Shown here: in pieces, positions 28,373 through 37,140 of the stretch
Position numbering within the stretch: the first letter of the stretch is position 1
How the letters are laid out: each line of letters starts with the position of its first letter
Source: Bacteroidota bacterium
GTDB taxonomy: Bacteria; Bacteroidota; Bacteroidia; J057; JADKCL01
DNA length: 64,000 nt
Assembly (NCBI GenBank): GCA_016718825.1
Contig: JADKCL010000007.1
Coordinates: 62,001-126,000, forward strand
Direction of reading: 5' to 3'
The notes under the pieces: model-generated
The model's input: only the letters and a program-made list of their open reading frames with translations
What the model was told of the DNA's origin: nothing
The model's database searches: none
Translations under genes and position numbers: made by a program

Positions 28373-29022
28373 TCCTGACCGACGGAGGTGAGTGCCTCCT
28401 CGACCAGCTTTTCCAATTTTGTTTTAGCCCGTTGATGGTAGACCTTCAACTGCTCGGCAGGCTTGTGCACATACCTTGCAATCTCGGTGTAGGGCATGTC
28501 TTGGCTGCGCAACAGGAGCAATACACGCTCCCAATCGGGCAATTTCGCAAGGCAAGCATCCAAAATCTGCATCAGCGAGTCTCCCGCAGTATCCGGTTCA
28601 CGGAAGGCATCCATCGAGGCCTCCACCATCAGCTCCTGCACTTTCCGTTCCGTCTGCATCAAAGGATCACTTTTGGAAGCCTCGAAGTTCTGCTCATTGA
28701 ATGTGCTGAAACTGAGCTTCTCTTCCCGCTTCTTGTTGTCGCGGTAATGCCGACGGAGGTTGTTGCAAAAGATCGTGAACAGAAAACTGCCAAATTTTTT
28801 CTCCGAGTTGAATTCGTAGCTGTCGATTTTCTCTACGGTCTTGTACAAAGTCTCGTAGATCATGTCCCAAGCTGTGTCTTCGTCGAGGTGCCAAGAACTC
28901 AAAGCATAGGAATATAGTTTACGTCCATACCGCTCATACAAGATCTGCACGGCCTTTCCGCGCTGTGCTCTCAGCAACTCGTATGTGGGGGTGTCCTGCG
29001 CTTTTTGCATCCTGATTCTCAC
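28369..29022 (-). CDS. ECF-type RNA polymerase sigma factor
   Basis: The 217-residue protein has sigma region 2 (ILYERYGRKLYSYALSSW to SFLFTIFCNNLRRHYRD) and region 4 near the C-terminus (LPDWERVLLLLRSQDMPYTEIARYVHKPAEQLKVYHQRAKTKL), joined by a linker of about 55 residues. It lacks regions 1 and 3, as in ECF factors. It overlaps the downstream membrane protein gene by 4 bp, the usual sigma/partner pairing. The start may be M5. Confidence 0.85.
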   Translation of the reverse strand: MRIRMQKAQDTPTYELLRAQRGKAVQILYERYGRKLYSYALSSWHLDEDTAWDMIYETLYKTVEKIDSYEFNSEKKFGSFLFTIFCNNLRRHYRDNKKREEKLSFSTFNEQNFEASKSDPLMQTERKVQELMVEASMDAFREPDTAGDSLMQILDACLAKLPDWERVLLLLRSQDMPYTEIARYVHKPAEQLKVYHQRAKTKLEKLVEEALTSVGQD

Positions 29023-29250
29023 TCAGAAACTGATAAATCTAAAACAATTTGGTAACAACGCGTAGGGTGGATACGGCGACAACTTGTATTGGTTGTTGAT
29101 TTGTTGGGGAATGCTCCAATTTTTCGACGAAATGATTACTGGGTGATGATTTTGTTGCGGAAATGCCCATTGGTGGCGCATTTTCTAATCGAATTCATAT
29201 TTGAGGACTTCAATGAGGGCCATCCTGATCAGTTTTTGGGAATGAAGTTG

Positions 29251-29258
29251 TATATTTG
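29251..29258 (+). promoter_or_regulatory. Possible -7 box TATATTTG before the antitoxin gene
   Basis: TATATTTG fits the Bacteroidota TAnnTTTG box and ends 6 bp before the ATG at 29265, so the mRNA would be nearly leaderless. No clear -33 element is seen at the right spacing, which lowers confidence. Confidence 0.3.
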
Positions 29259-29264
29259 CTTATC

Positions 29265-29420
29265 ATGGCACTAGAAATAAGAAGAACCCCAGTGTTGACG
29301 GGAGAATCGGCGAAGCGCTTTCTCAAGGAGATTAAGACTGTCAAGGCCAAATTCTCCAAAAGGAAGATTGAAGCAATGATGGCGCAGACGGCCCAAATGC
29401 GAAAAAATGCAAAATTTTAG
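29265..29420 (+). CDS. Small putative antitoxin upstream of a GNAT toxin
   Basis: This 51-residue frame begins MALEIRRTPVLTGESAKRFL and continues as a basic amphipathic helix. It ends 2 bp before the acetyltransferase start. Small proteins in this position before TacT-like acetyltransferases act as antitoxins that bind the toxin and their own promoter. The sequence itself is too short to assign by family, so the role is inferred from position and size. Confidence 0.6.
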   Translation: MALEIRRTPVLTGESAKRFLKEIKTVKAKFSKRKIEAMMAQTAQMRKNAKF

Positions 29421-29422
29421 AG

Positions 29423-30001
29423 ATGATCGATCTCGCACTGGACTGCGAATGGCACAAACTAACGCCGTCAAATCCGATTTCTGAGTTTGATTGTGGGAAC
29501 GAAGACCTGAACGACTTCTTTCGTTCCGATGCTTTGCAGTACGCGGAGCAACTCCTAGGTAGCACTTATTATTTTTCGACCAAGTCCGGAGGTGAAATCG
29601 TTTGTGCCTACACGCTTTCAAATGACAGTATCAAAACCTATGACTTGCCCAACAATCGAAAAAGGAAAATCCGTGATGGAATTCCTAGAGAAAAGCATAT
29701 TCGATCATTCCCAGCGACATTGATCGGACGATTGGGGGTCAGCAATAAATTTAAAGCTTCGGGTATAGGTTCGCAGCTCATGATGGTAATCAAGATAAAC
29801 TGCATACAGGAAGACGGGGACCGTTGTAGATTTCTAGTCGTTGATGCTTACAACGAAGCTCAAGTCCTCCGATACTACGAAAAGAATGATTTCAAATTTC
29901 TTTTCAGCTCCGAAGATCAAGAGAAGGAATACCACCAAATGGATGGAAGTCAAATTTTAAGAACAAGGTTCATGTATTTCGACTTGCTAGCCTTGCGCTA
30001 G
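29423..30001 (+). CDS. GNAT-family acetyltransferase, probable TacT-like toxin
   Basis: The 192-residue protein has the opening FDCGNEDLNDFFRSDA typical of GNAT toxins that acetylate charged tRNA and stop translation. The acetyl-CoA loop region reads IGRLGVSNKFKASGIGSQLM (about residues 95-114) and the C-terminal YYEKNDFKFL fits the fold. The 2-bp gap to a small basic upstream gene supports a toxin-antitoxin pair. A harmless GNAT acetyltransferase is the alternative. Confidence 0.75.
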   Translation: MIDLALDCEWHKLTPSNPISEFDCGNEDLNDFFRSDALQYAEQLLGSTYYFSTKSGGEIVCAYTLSNDSIKTYDLPNNRKRKIRDGIPREKHIRSFPATLIGRLGVSNKFKASGIGSQLMMVIKINCIQEDGDRCRFLVVDAYNEAQVLRYYEKNDFKFLFSSEDQEKEYHQMDGSQILRTRFMYFDLLALR

Positions 30002-30100
30002 TTGCCGCAAAATCATCAAACTTGTCCTAATTGAAATTTCCTCGAGAGCCACCCCCTCGAACTGCTCCTCGCCCTCGCTCTCACGCTCCCTCTCACACTG

Positions 30101-31234
30101 TTATTCCACCCATTCTGCCAAGAACACATTCGTGTCGTGGCCGCCGCCGTTGAAACGGTTGCTGGAAAATGCGACGTACTTGCCGTCAGGGGAGAAGATC
30201 GGAAATGCATCAAACGTACCGTCGAATGAGATTTGCTCCAGCCCAGTTCCGTCCACATTGATCAGGAAAAGGTTGAACTGACGGCCTTTTTCGCCTTTGT
30301 GGTTGCTGGCGAAGATAATTTTCTCGCCAGAAGGGTGCCAGCTCGGGGCCCAGTTGGCCTTGCCGATATTGGTCACTTGCTTCACATCGGATCCATCGGC
30401 ATTCGCAACGAATACTTCCAATGCGCCCGGCTCGACCAAGCCTTTTTTCAGCAAGTCTTTGTAGCTCTTTTGATCTTCAGGCGTCGTAGGACGCGAGGCG
30501 CGCCAGACCAACTTCTTGCTGTCAGGGGAGAAGAAGGCACCGCCATCATAGCCCAACGTATTGGTGATCTGCGCCGGATTGCTGCCATCGATGTTCATCG
30601 TCCAAAGTTCGAGGTCGCCGCTGCGCGTCGAAGTGAACACGATTTTTGTTCCGTCAGGTGAAACGGTGCCTTCGGCATCGTAACCCTTTGTGTTGGTGAG
30701 CTGACGGTTGAAATTGCCTTTCAAGTCGGCAACAAAAATGTCATAGGTGTCATACACCGGCCAGACATATTTGCCATCGACCTTGCGCTCAGGCGTTGGT
30801 GGACAGGTGTCGGCGGCCAAATGTGTCGAGGCATACAGGATTTCCTTGTCGCCGGGCATGAAGTAGGCACAGGTGGTACGGCCTTTTCCTGTGCTGATGC
30901 GCTGAGGCACGGCACCGACGGTTCCTGCAATCGGCATCATGAAAATTTGATCGCATTTGGCATCCCATTCGGCAAAATCGCTTTGGAAGGAGAGCATTTT
31001 GCTGTCGAAGCTGAAATAAGCCTCGGCGTTGTTGCCGCCCTTGGTCAATCGGCGCACATTTTTGAAGTGGCGCTCGCTTTCATAGCGCAGGGTATCCGGA
31101 ATGCTGTCCACCTTGGTGGAGTCCTGACCTTCGCCATTTCCCTGTTTTGCGGTTTCGTTGCAGCTTGTTGCCAACAAGGCCGCCATCAATACGAGAAGCG
31201 CGGCGCCGGATTTCATTACAATTTTCATTTTCAA
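30101..31234 (-). CDS. TolB-like beta-propeller lipoprotein (PD40 repeats)
   Basis: The 377-residue protein has a lipoprotein signal with lipobox LATSC (Cys25). From about residue 60 it contains WD40-like PD40 repeats such as SPDGTKIVFTSTRSGDLELW, SPDSKKLVWRAS and SPDGKYVAFSSNRF, which build a beta-propeller. Related proteins bind sugars or peptides or act as non-catalytic partners; the role here is unknown. It has no Tol-Pal neighbours. Confidence 0.8.
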   Translation of the reverse strand: MKMKIVMKSGAALLVLMAALLATSCNETAKQGNGEGQDSTKVDSIPDTLRYESERHFKNVRRLTKGGNNAEAYFSFDSKMLSFQSDFAEWDAKCDQIFMMPIAGTVGAVPQRISTGKGRTTCAYFMPGDKEILYASTHLAADTCPPTPERKVDGKYVWPVYDTYDIFVADLKGNFNRQLTNTKGYDAEGTVSPDGTKIVFTSTRSGDLELWTMNIDGSNPAQITNTLGYDGGAFFSPDSKKLVWRASRPTTPEDQKSYKDLLKKGLVEPGALEVFVANADGSDVKQVTNIGKANWAPSWHPSGEKIIFASNHKGEKGRQFNLFLINVDGTGLEQISFDGTFDAFPIFSPDGKYVAFSSNRFNGGGHDTNVFLAEWVE

Positions 31235-31305
31235 AATGCAGATATCAAATGCGGCGCAAAGGTAGGAAATTTCGTGGGTGGGAAATGCAACGAATGGAAA
31301 TTCTC

Positions 31306-31836
31306 TTATTTAATCAACCTGAAGTCAAAAGGAATGGTAACCCAGCACCAAACGGGCTTCCCACTTCGCATGCCTGGAGTGCATTTTAGGTTTGGGATTT
31401 GCGAGGTGACTGCGCGGCTCAAAATAGGATGTGGATCGCTATACAGCGAATGCCGATTGTAATTTCCTTGCCGGTCCAGCAAAATTCTTACCACAACCTT
31501 GCCTTCAAGTTCCTGATCCTTCGCTTTTTTCGGGTAACCGATTTGTCCCTTGATCTCATTCAGGTTGAGCGGGACGGGCTCCTTGTCCAGCAGCACAAAA
31601 TCATTTATGCCCGGTATGGAATCGTCACTCTCCACTTCCGATTCCTCCCTCTCAATGACTTCCACGTCCTCTGCAGAAAAGTCAAGCGGAGGTGGTGCCT
31701 CCCCTGGTTGAATCTCAATCAATTGGGACAGGTCGTCCTCCTTGGATTCAGTTTGTTTCTCAGCAGGTGAGCAAGATGACATCCAAATCACCATGGGCGC
31801 GAACACGAGGATTGAATTCAAGAACTTTCGGGTCAT
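31306..31836 (-). CDS. Lipoprotein with TonB C-terminal domain
   Basis: Reading from MTRKFLNSILVFAPMVIWMSSCSP gives a 176-residue lipoprotein (lipobox MSSC). An acidic linker (about 25-75) leads to a TonB C-terminal-like domain with IGYPKKAKDQELEGKVVVRI, GNYNRHSLYSDPHPIL and KPVWCWVTIPFDFRL. The domain matches those in the cluster at 34045-36980, so these are paralogues. There is no N-terminal inner-membrane anchor of true TonB, so energy transduction is doubtful. The promoter region faces the 31912 gene. Confidence 0.75.
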   Translation of the reverse strand: MTRKFLNSILVFAPMVIWMSSCSPAEKQTESKEDDLSQLIEIQPGEAPPPLDFSAEDVEVIEREESEVESDDSIPGINDFVLLDKEPVPLNLNEIKGQIGYPKKAKDQELEGKVVVRILLDRQGNYNRHSLYSDPHPILSRAVTSQIPNLKCTPGMRSGKPVWCWVTIPFDFRLIK

Positions 31837-31911
31837 CGGCGGATCAAATTTAGCGGTGGTTGGAACGGCTTTCTTTTTTACCTTGCAATGTAGAAAAAAG
31901 TCCGACGTCTG

Positions 31912-32394
31912 ATGCCGCAATCACTTCCCCAATTTCAGCTTGAGACCCGTGCAAGTGCGCGAGGGCCAGAGGTTTGGGATGGCATCCGGAAGCAATGGCT
32001 CGTCTTGACCCACGAAGAGCAAGTTCGACAATGCCTGATTCAATTTCTGACCACCGTTTGTGGTGTTCCCAAGGGACTCATCAGCCTTGAAAAGGGCTTG
32101 AATTACGACCGCCGGCGCAAGCGCTACGACTTACTTGTTTATGACCGTTCCGGCAAGCCTTTTATATTATGTGAATGCAAGGAGCCGCGTGTACCCATCG
32201 ACGATGCCGTGGTGCAACAGATTTCCGTGTACAACCACAAGATCGGCGCACGCATTCTCATCCTGACGAATGGGCCGCAACTGTTGGCTTTTGCGCAAAC
32301 GCAACCCGGAAAATGGACTGGATTAACCTTGCCCGATCCGGATTTGCCCGGTGGAGAAGCATGGTTTGGGGAAGCAGAACGGTTATTGTCCTGA
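31912..32394 (+). CDS. Type I restriction enzyme R N-terminal-like nuclease-fold protein
   Basis: The 160-residue protein matches the HSDR_N_2 group: a stand-alone PD-(D/E)xK fold. The key residues are the Asp in KRYDLLVYD and the E-x-K in LCECKEP (about residues 70-88). Such single-domain proteins are common in Bacteroidota and lack helicase, methylase and specificity partners, as here. A restriction role is therefore not supported. Confidence 0.8.
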   Translation: MPQSLPQFQLETRASARGPEVWDGIRKQWLVLTHEEQVRQCLIQFLTTVCGVPKGLISLEKGLNYDRRRKRYDLLVYDRSGKPFILCECKEPRVPIDDAVVQQISVYNHKIGARILILTNGPQLLAFAQTQPGKWTGLTLPDPDLPGGEAWFGEAERLLS

Positions 32395-32397
32395 AAT

Positions 32398-33582
32398 TCA
32401 GCTTTCAGCAGAGATGGCAGCTGCAAGGATTCGCAGGCCATCCCGCAATTCATCCTCCGAAATCACCAACGGCGGCGCAATCCGAATGGCGGTATTGCAA
32501 TGCAAAAACCAATCGGTGATCACGCCATGCTCCAAACACCGCGCAATCACACGCAAGACGCGATCAAATTCGCCGACCTCGGCAGCATAGAGCAAGCCTT
32601 TTCCACGTAATTCCAACACGCCGGGCACATTCAATTCTTGCTGAATGATCGTTTCCAAACTTGCCACCCGCTCGACCAAGCGTTCGTCCAAAATCTTGTT
32701 CAGAACCGCCAAGGCGGCCGCGCAATTCACCGGATGTCCCCCGAATGTCGTGATATGCCCCAAAACGGGATCGTGCGTGAGCACCTGCAAAACCTCCTGA
32801 CGCGAAACAAAAGCGCCGATCGGCATGCCGCCGCCCATTCCCTTGGCCATCAGCAAGATATCGGGAATTACACCCAAGCCCTGAAAGGCAAACAAGTCCC
32901 CTGTCCGGCCAAATCCGGTTTGGATTTCGTCAAAAATGAGGAGCGTGCCTGTGATGTCGCAGCGCGTGCGGAGGGCGTACAGCCAATTGCGCGTGCCCAA
33001 GCGTACGCCCGCCTCGCCTTGGATCGGCTCGACGATCACGGCGGCCACGCCTTCATGGATCGCGTCAATCGCAGCGTGCGAGCCAAATTCGACGAAGGTC
33101 ACCCCGGGCAGAAAAGGGCCGTAGCCTTCCTTGAGGCCGGGAGCACCAGTGACGGAAAGCGCGCCATGAGTCGAACCGTGGTAGCTGTTGTGGAAAGCGA
33201 TGATTTCGGAGCGGCCGGTGAATTTTTTGGCGAGTTTGAGGGCACCTTCGACGGCTTCGGAGCCGCTGTTGACAAAGTAAACATTGTCGAGGGTCGGGCC
33301 GAGTTGGTCTGCGAGCAGCGTGGCAAGTGCCACTTGCGGTGTCAGGACAAATTCGCCATAGACCATCGTGTGCATGTAGCGCGCCGCCTGCGCTTGCACG
33401 GCCGCGACCACTTCAGGCGCACAGTGGCCGACATTGCTCACGCCGATTCCCGAAATCAGGTCGAGGTAGCGTTTGCCGTCGGGTGCATAAAGGAAGCAGC
33501 CTTCGGCGCGGGCAACCTCGACGAGCATCGGCGCTTGGGAAGTTTGAGCGACGTGGCGCAGGAAAAGCTGACGTTGGTCCAT
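32398..33582 (-). CDS. Class III aminotransferase, acetylornithine aminotransferase-like
   Basis: The 394-residue PLP enzyme has SGSEAVEGALKLAKK (phosphate-binding), the FDEIQTGFGRTG segment with D218 holding the pyridine nitrogen, and K247 in LLMAKGMGGGMP forming the Schiff base. Length and motifs fit ArgD and related omega-aminotransferases. No arginine genes are nearby, so the substrate is open. It lies directly downstream of sufE (3-bp gap) and is likely cotranscribed. Confidence 0.85.
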   Translation of the reverse strand: MDQRQLFLRHVAQTSQAPMLVEVARAEGCFLYAPDGKRYLDLISGIGVSNVGHCAPEVVAAVQAQAARYMHTMVYGEFVLTPQVALATLLADQLGPTLDNVYFVNSGSEAVEGALKLAKKFTGRSEIIAFHNSYHGSTHGALSVTGAPGLKEGYGPFLPGVTFVEFGSHAAIDAIHEGVAAVIVEPIQGEAGVRLGTRNWLYALRTRCDITGTLLIFDEIQTGFGRTGDLFAFQGLGVIPDILLMAKGMGGGMPIGAFVSRQEVLQVLTHDPVLGHITTFGGHPVNCAAALAVLNKILDERLVERVASLETIIQQELNVPGVLELRGKGLLYAAEVGEFDRVLRVIARCLEHGVITDWFLHCNTAIRIAPPLVISEDELRDGLRILAAAISAES

Positions 33583-33585
33583 GGA

Positions 33586-33996
33586 TCAGGCGTTTTCGGC
33601 GGCGACCAATTTGATTTTTTTGACCATCGAGGCAAGCCCATTCGATCGGGTCGGACTGAGATTTTGCGACAAACCGATCTTATCGAGGAAATAGAGATTC
33701 GCCGTTGCAATTTCTGCTACCGGTTGATCCTGGAAAATGCGCAAGAGCAAGGAAATCAATCCTTTGGGAATCATGGCGTCGCTGTCGCCGTCAAAATGCA
33801 TTCGACCGTCATTCAAAGAATAATGCAGCCAAACCTGACTTTGGCATCCACGCACCTTGTGGTCTTCGTCCCGAAACTGCTCGGGGTAGGCGGGAAGATC
33901 CTTGCCAAGGGCAATGATGTATTCGTATTTGTCATCCCAATCACCGAGGAATTCAAACTCGCCAATGATCTCTTCTTGTATCTCTTGAATGGTCAT
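33586..33996 (-). CDS. sufE: Cysteine desulfuration protein SufE
   Basis: SufE accepts persulfide sulfur from the SufS desulfurase and passes it on for iron-sulfur cluster assembly. The 136-residue protein has the conserved VRGCQSQVWL loop with acceptor C51. Length is typical. No other suf genes are nearby. It precedes the aminotransferase gene by 3 bp. Confidence 0.92.
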   Translation of the reverse strand: MTIQEIQEEIIGEFEFLGDWDDKYEYIIALGKDLPAYPEQFRDEDHKVRGCQSQVWLHYSLNDGRMHFDGDSDAMIPKGLISLLLRIFQDQPVAEIATANLYFLDKIGLSQNLSPTRSNGLASMVKKIKLVAAENA

Positions 33997-34044
33997 GCCA
34001 CCGATTTTGGTGCAAAGGTAGGGGAAATGCGGGTTTGGGAGGGA

Positions 34045-34845
34045 TTACCATTGCACTTTGCCTTTGTCGTCTTTGGGGAACAGCTTTGCCAAATGGAATC
34101 GCTCCAAAGAATCACGGGTACCTTTGAGAAACCGATTGCCATCGACCATTACTTTCTCCAGTTTGGGAAGTTTCCAAAGTTCATCCGGTAGGTGGCTCAA
34201 TTGGCAATTGCTAAGGCCGAGGTATGTGAGTTCTTTCAGGTCTTTGATGTTTGTTGGAATCGAGACAATTTCATTTCTACTCAGTTCCAAATAAGTGAGA
34301 TTGACCATCTTCCAAATGGGCATTGGGAAGGATTTTAAGCCTTCTCGATGTCCATGAATTTCCAAAATCTTATTGGGATAAGGATGTTCGCAGGCCTCTT
34401 TGACATTTTGGAATACCGTTTTCAAACTGTCTTCGACTTCCGGCTCGGGATCGCCTTGGTCAAGAGAAAACCTAAAGGGAATTGTGATCCAACACTTCAC
34501 CGGCTTTCCAGCTTGAATCCCAGGATCACACTGCAATCGTTGGATTTCTCTCGCAACTGCCTTCAGCAATGCAGGATGACCTTCTTTCAGTGCAACGTGC
34601 CTGACATAATTTCCTTCTTCATCGATGAGGATTCTGAGTTCTACGGTCCCTTCGATTTCCGCTTCCTTTGCCATGGCGGGATAACCTATTGACTGCCGAA
34701 TTTCGTCAAGATTGTCTGGCCAAGGCTCCTTTTCCAGCAATTGAGGCTTGAACGGGTCGGGTTCGGGGCCCGACTGATCTGTGCTGAGGCTGTCACATCC
34801 GCAGAGCAAAAGAAGAAGGAAAATTGCGAGTATGTTGACTTTCAT
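34045..34845 (-). CDS. Lipoprotein with TonB C-terminal domain fused to leucine-rich repeats
   Basis: From MKVNILAIFLLLLLCGCDS (lipobox LCGC) the 266-residue protein carries a TonB-CTD (about 45-135: IGYPAMAKEAEIEGTVELRI, GKPVKCWITIPFRFSL), then about four leucine-rich repeats (about 160-250: LTYLELSRNEIVSIPTNIKD) and ends in KLFPKDDKGKVQW. The next gene ends in the same FPKDDKGKVQW, so the two arose by duplication. LRRs bind ligands. The fusion suggests a binding protein rather than an energy transducer. Confidence 0.8.
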   Translation of the reverse strand: MKVNILAIFLLLLLCGCDSLSTDQSGPEPDPFKPQLLEKEPWPDNLDEIRQSIGYPAMAKEAEIEGTVELRILIDEEGNYVRHVALKEGHPALLKAVAREIQRLQCDPGIQAGKPVKCWITIPFRFSLDQGDPEPEVEDSLKTVFQNVKEACEHPYPNKILEIHGHREGLKSFPMPIWKMVNLTYLELSRNEIVSIPTNIKDLKELTYLGLSNCQLSHLPDELWKLPKLEKVMVDGNRFLKGTRDSLERFHLAKLFPKDDKGKVQW

Positions 34846-34879
34846 GGTCTTATGTGAGGAGCTTGAGAGGAGTTGCCTT

Positions 34880-35713
34880 TCACCATTGCACTTTGCCTTT
34901 GTCGTCTTTGGGGAACAACAGTTCACCATGTGACTTGACCATTGATTTCTGCAGGCTTTTGGGGAACAGGTTTCCATCAACCATTATTTTTTCCAACCGC
35001 TGCATTCCCAATACTTCGTCGGGTAAGTGCGTAAGTTGGTTCCTGGAGAGGCCCAAGTACCATAAACTATGGAATTGGGCAATCTCCACGGGAATTGTTG
35101 TCAATTGATTATCACCAAGTTCAAGTCGGCGCAAATTCGGAAAATTCAGCACCTCCATCGGGAATTCTGTAAGTTTTTTTCCGTGTAGGAAAAGCTCCTT
35201 CACATTGGCAGGATCTGCCAAAAGTGCTTCATCGAGACTATGAAACGAGGTTTTGGCAATATCCTCAGCAACTCTTTTCAAATTCTTGGGTTCCACCGTT
35301 TCCACTGCATCCGAAGGCAAGAGTTTGAAATCAAAAGGAATTGTGACCCAAACCTTGATGGGCTTTCCGTATTGAATTCCTGGTTTGAACTTCAAGAATG
35401 CAATTTTGGATTCGACGGCTTGGGTCAAGATCGGATGCGGATTCTTGATAATAATGTGCTTCACGTAATTGCCCTTTGTGTCAATTTGCACTCTTATGAT
35501 CACTTTCCCCTGAATTTCTGAGGCTTTTGCATCGGGTGGATACCCGATCATCCTCGTAAGCTCATTCATATTGATAGGCTCGGGTTCCCTTTCTAAGAGA
35601 ACAAATTCATTAGGACCGATCTCGCGCGGTTCATTAACCTGACAAAAGCTCCAAGTTGGAAGCCACAAAAGTCCACAAAAAATTAAATAGCGAATGACGT
35701 TTGGATGTAGCAT
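34880..35713 (-). CDS. Secreted protein with TonB C-terminal domain fused to leucine-rich repeats
   Basis: The 277-residue protein has a signal peptide (MLHPNVIRYLIFCGLLWLPT), a TonB-CTD (about 40-135 with IGYPPDAKASEIQGKVIIRV and GKPIKVWVTIPFDFKL) and four LRR units (about 175-255). The C-terminal FPKDDKGKVQW is identical to that of the 34045 gene. The gap to that gene is only 34 bp, so the cluster is likely one transcript. Confidence 0.8.
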   Translation of the reverse strand: MLHPNVIRYLIFCGLLWLPTWSFCQVNEPREIGPNEFVLLEREPEPINMNELTRMIGYPPDAKASEIQGKVIIRVQIDTKGNYVKHIIIKNPHPILTQAVESKIAFLKFKPGIQYGKPIKVWVTIPFDFKLLPSDAVETVEPKNLKRVAEDIAKTSFHSLDEALLADPANVKELFLHGKKLTEFPMEVLNFPNLRRLELGDNQLTTIPVEIAQFHSLWYLGLSRNQLTHLPDEVLGMQRLEKIMVDGNLFPKSLQKSMVKSHGELLFPKDDKGKVQW

Positions 35714-35829
35714 GACATTGGTTTTGAATTCAATACCAAGTTAATGTTTTCATCCAATTTTTCAAAACCTCGATGAATTTCTGGATTTCGGATGTAAGCC
35801 AAACATCGGAGTTACCTCACCGTCTTTAT

Positions 35830-36216
35830 TTATTCATATCCAAACTTAAACGGAATTGTCACCCAGGACTTGACCGCTTTGCCTTCTATCAAGGCGGGCG
35901 TGAAACGGATAAGGTGCAAGACGGGTTCGACAGCTTCAGTGCACATCGGATGCGCTGTTTTGAGGATAATATGCTTCATATATTTGCCGTTTTCATCCAT
36001 CAGAAGGCGCACGATGACTTTGCCTTCGATGCAAGCTTGCGGATGCCGAATGAGTTGCTTGACCGAATCAAGGTTCAGTGGGACAGGTTCCCTTTCAAAC
36101 AGGATAAATTCTTGTGGTCCCGGCGTCTTGTCTTCTTTGACCTGCGCCAAACCTTTTTCCGCACAGATTCCAACCAAAAAGAAACACAAAAGCGTAATTC
36201 GTCGCATGCTGATCAT
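35830..36216 (-). CDS. Secreted stand-alone TonB C-terminal domain protein
   Basis: The 128-residue protein has a signal peptide ending near GLAQ and one TonB-CTD-like domain (EGKVIVRLLMDENGKYMKHI, GKAVKSWVTIPFKFGY). It lacks the LRR part found in its neighbours and may be a truncated duplicate. The opening FILFEREPVPLNLDSVKQLI parallels FVLLEREPEPINMNELTRMI in the 34880 gene. Confidence 0.75.
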   Translation of the reverse strand: MISMRRITLLCFFLVGICAEKGLAQVKEDKTPGPQEFILFEREPVPLNLDSVKQLIRHPQACIEGKVIVRLLMDENGKYMKHIILKTAHPMCTEAVEPVLHLIRFTPALIEGKAVKSWVTIPFKFGYE

Positions 36217-36278
36217 TTTCCAGCATCAACGAAAGGGAACCCTAAAAAAGTATGGGTTTTGGGGCGAAGCGTGGAAAA

Positions 36279-36980
36279 TCAATCCGTCAGCAACTCGATA
36301 TGCTCAAGGTTTTCTCTTGCCTTGTCGATCGCAGCCTTAGGGATGTCGTTGTTGCTGATGTCCAAGGCACGCAAAGACTTCATTTTCTTGAGAAAACCGG
36401 GAACAGCCTTGATTTGGTTGCCGTTCATCTCGATTTCCGCGAGGGCAGGCAGCTTGGCCAAGACGCTCGGAATTTCGGTGAAATTGTTGTCGTCCAAAAT
36501 GATCTTGGTCAAGCTCGTCAACCTTGAAATCCTTGGATCCAGGGTGTTGAGCTTCTGACCGCTGAGGTCCAGCGTTTCCACGACTTCGGTGGTCGTCAAG
36601 GCTTCGTCGAGGGAGGTGAATACCTTGGTACTGTTACCTGCATCAAACACAATCGGCAACATCACAATCGACTTGATCGGTTTGCCCTCCTTTTTTGCCG
36701 GGGTGAATTTCAGTTCGGGGATATGGGCTGAAACGGCGTCGCTGAGCAACTGAGAGGGAGATTCCGTGATTTGGTGAGATTCGACCTTGCCGTTGGGGCC
36801 GACGGTGATCTTTGCGATGACCTTGCCGGATGCACCTGCGCGCTTGGCTTCGAGCGGAAATCCGATCTTTTGTTGGACCGCCTCGCAATTCAAGCATTCG
36901 GGGGGCGTTTCGGTCTGGGCCTTGACCTGTGTCGAAACAAGAAGGAATGCGGCAAACAAAAGGCTGAAAATCGTTTTCAT
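36279..36980 (-). CDS. Secreted TonB C-terminal domain plus leucine-rich repeat protein
   Basis: Reading from MKTIFSLLFAAFLLVSTQVKAQ gives a 233-residue secreted protein: a TonB-CTD (about 25-115: IGFPLEAKRAGASGKVIAKI, GKPIKSIVMLPIVF), then LRRs (about 130-215: LTSLTKIILDDNNFTEIPSVLAKL). It is the first gene of the four-gene minus-strand cluster 36980-34045, and more diverged than the others. No partner transporter (ExbBD) is nearby. Confidence 0.8.
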   Translation of the reverse strand: MKTIFSLLFAAFLLVSTQVKAQTETPPECLNCEAVQQKIGFPLEAKRAGASGKVIAKITVGPNGKVESHQITESPSQLLSDAVSAHIPELKFTPAKKEGKPIKSIVMLPIVFDAGNSTKVFTSLDEALTTTEVVETLDLSGQKLNTLDPRISRLTSLTKIILDDNNFTEIPSVLAKLPALAEIEMNGNQIKAVPGFLKKMKSLRALDISNNDIPKAAIDKARENLEHIELLTD

Positions 36981-37140
36981 AGACGACAAAGATAGTGCTT
37001 TTGGAAAATTTACATTTCCCGAATGCAAGAACCGTACCATCCTGCCGTTAGATTTTGGCCACGAAGACACAAAGGCACAAAGTCAAGCGATATTTCTTCG
37101 TGTCTTCGTGCCTTGGTGGCCAAATTTTCAGCATGCAATT

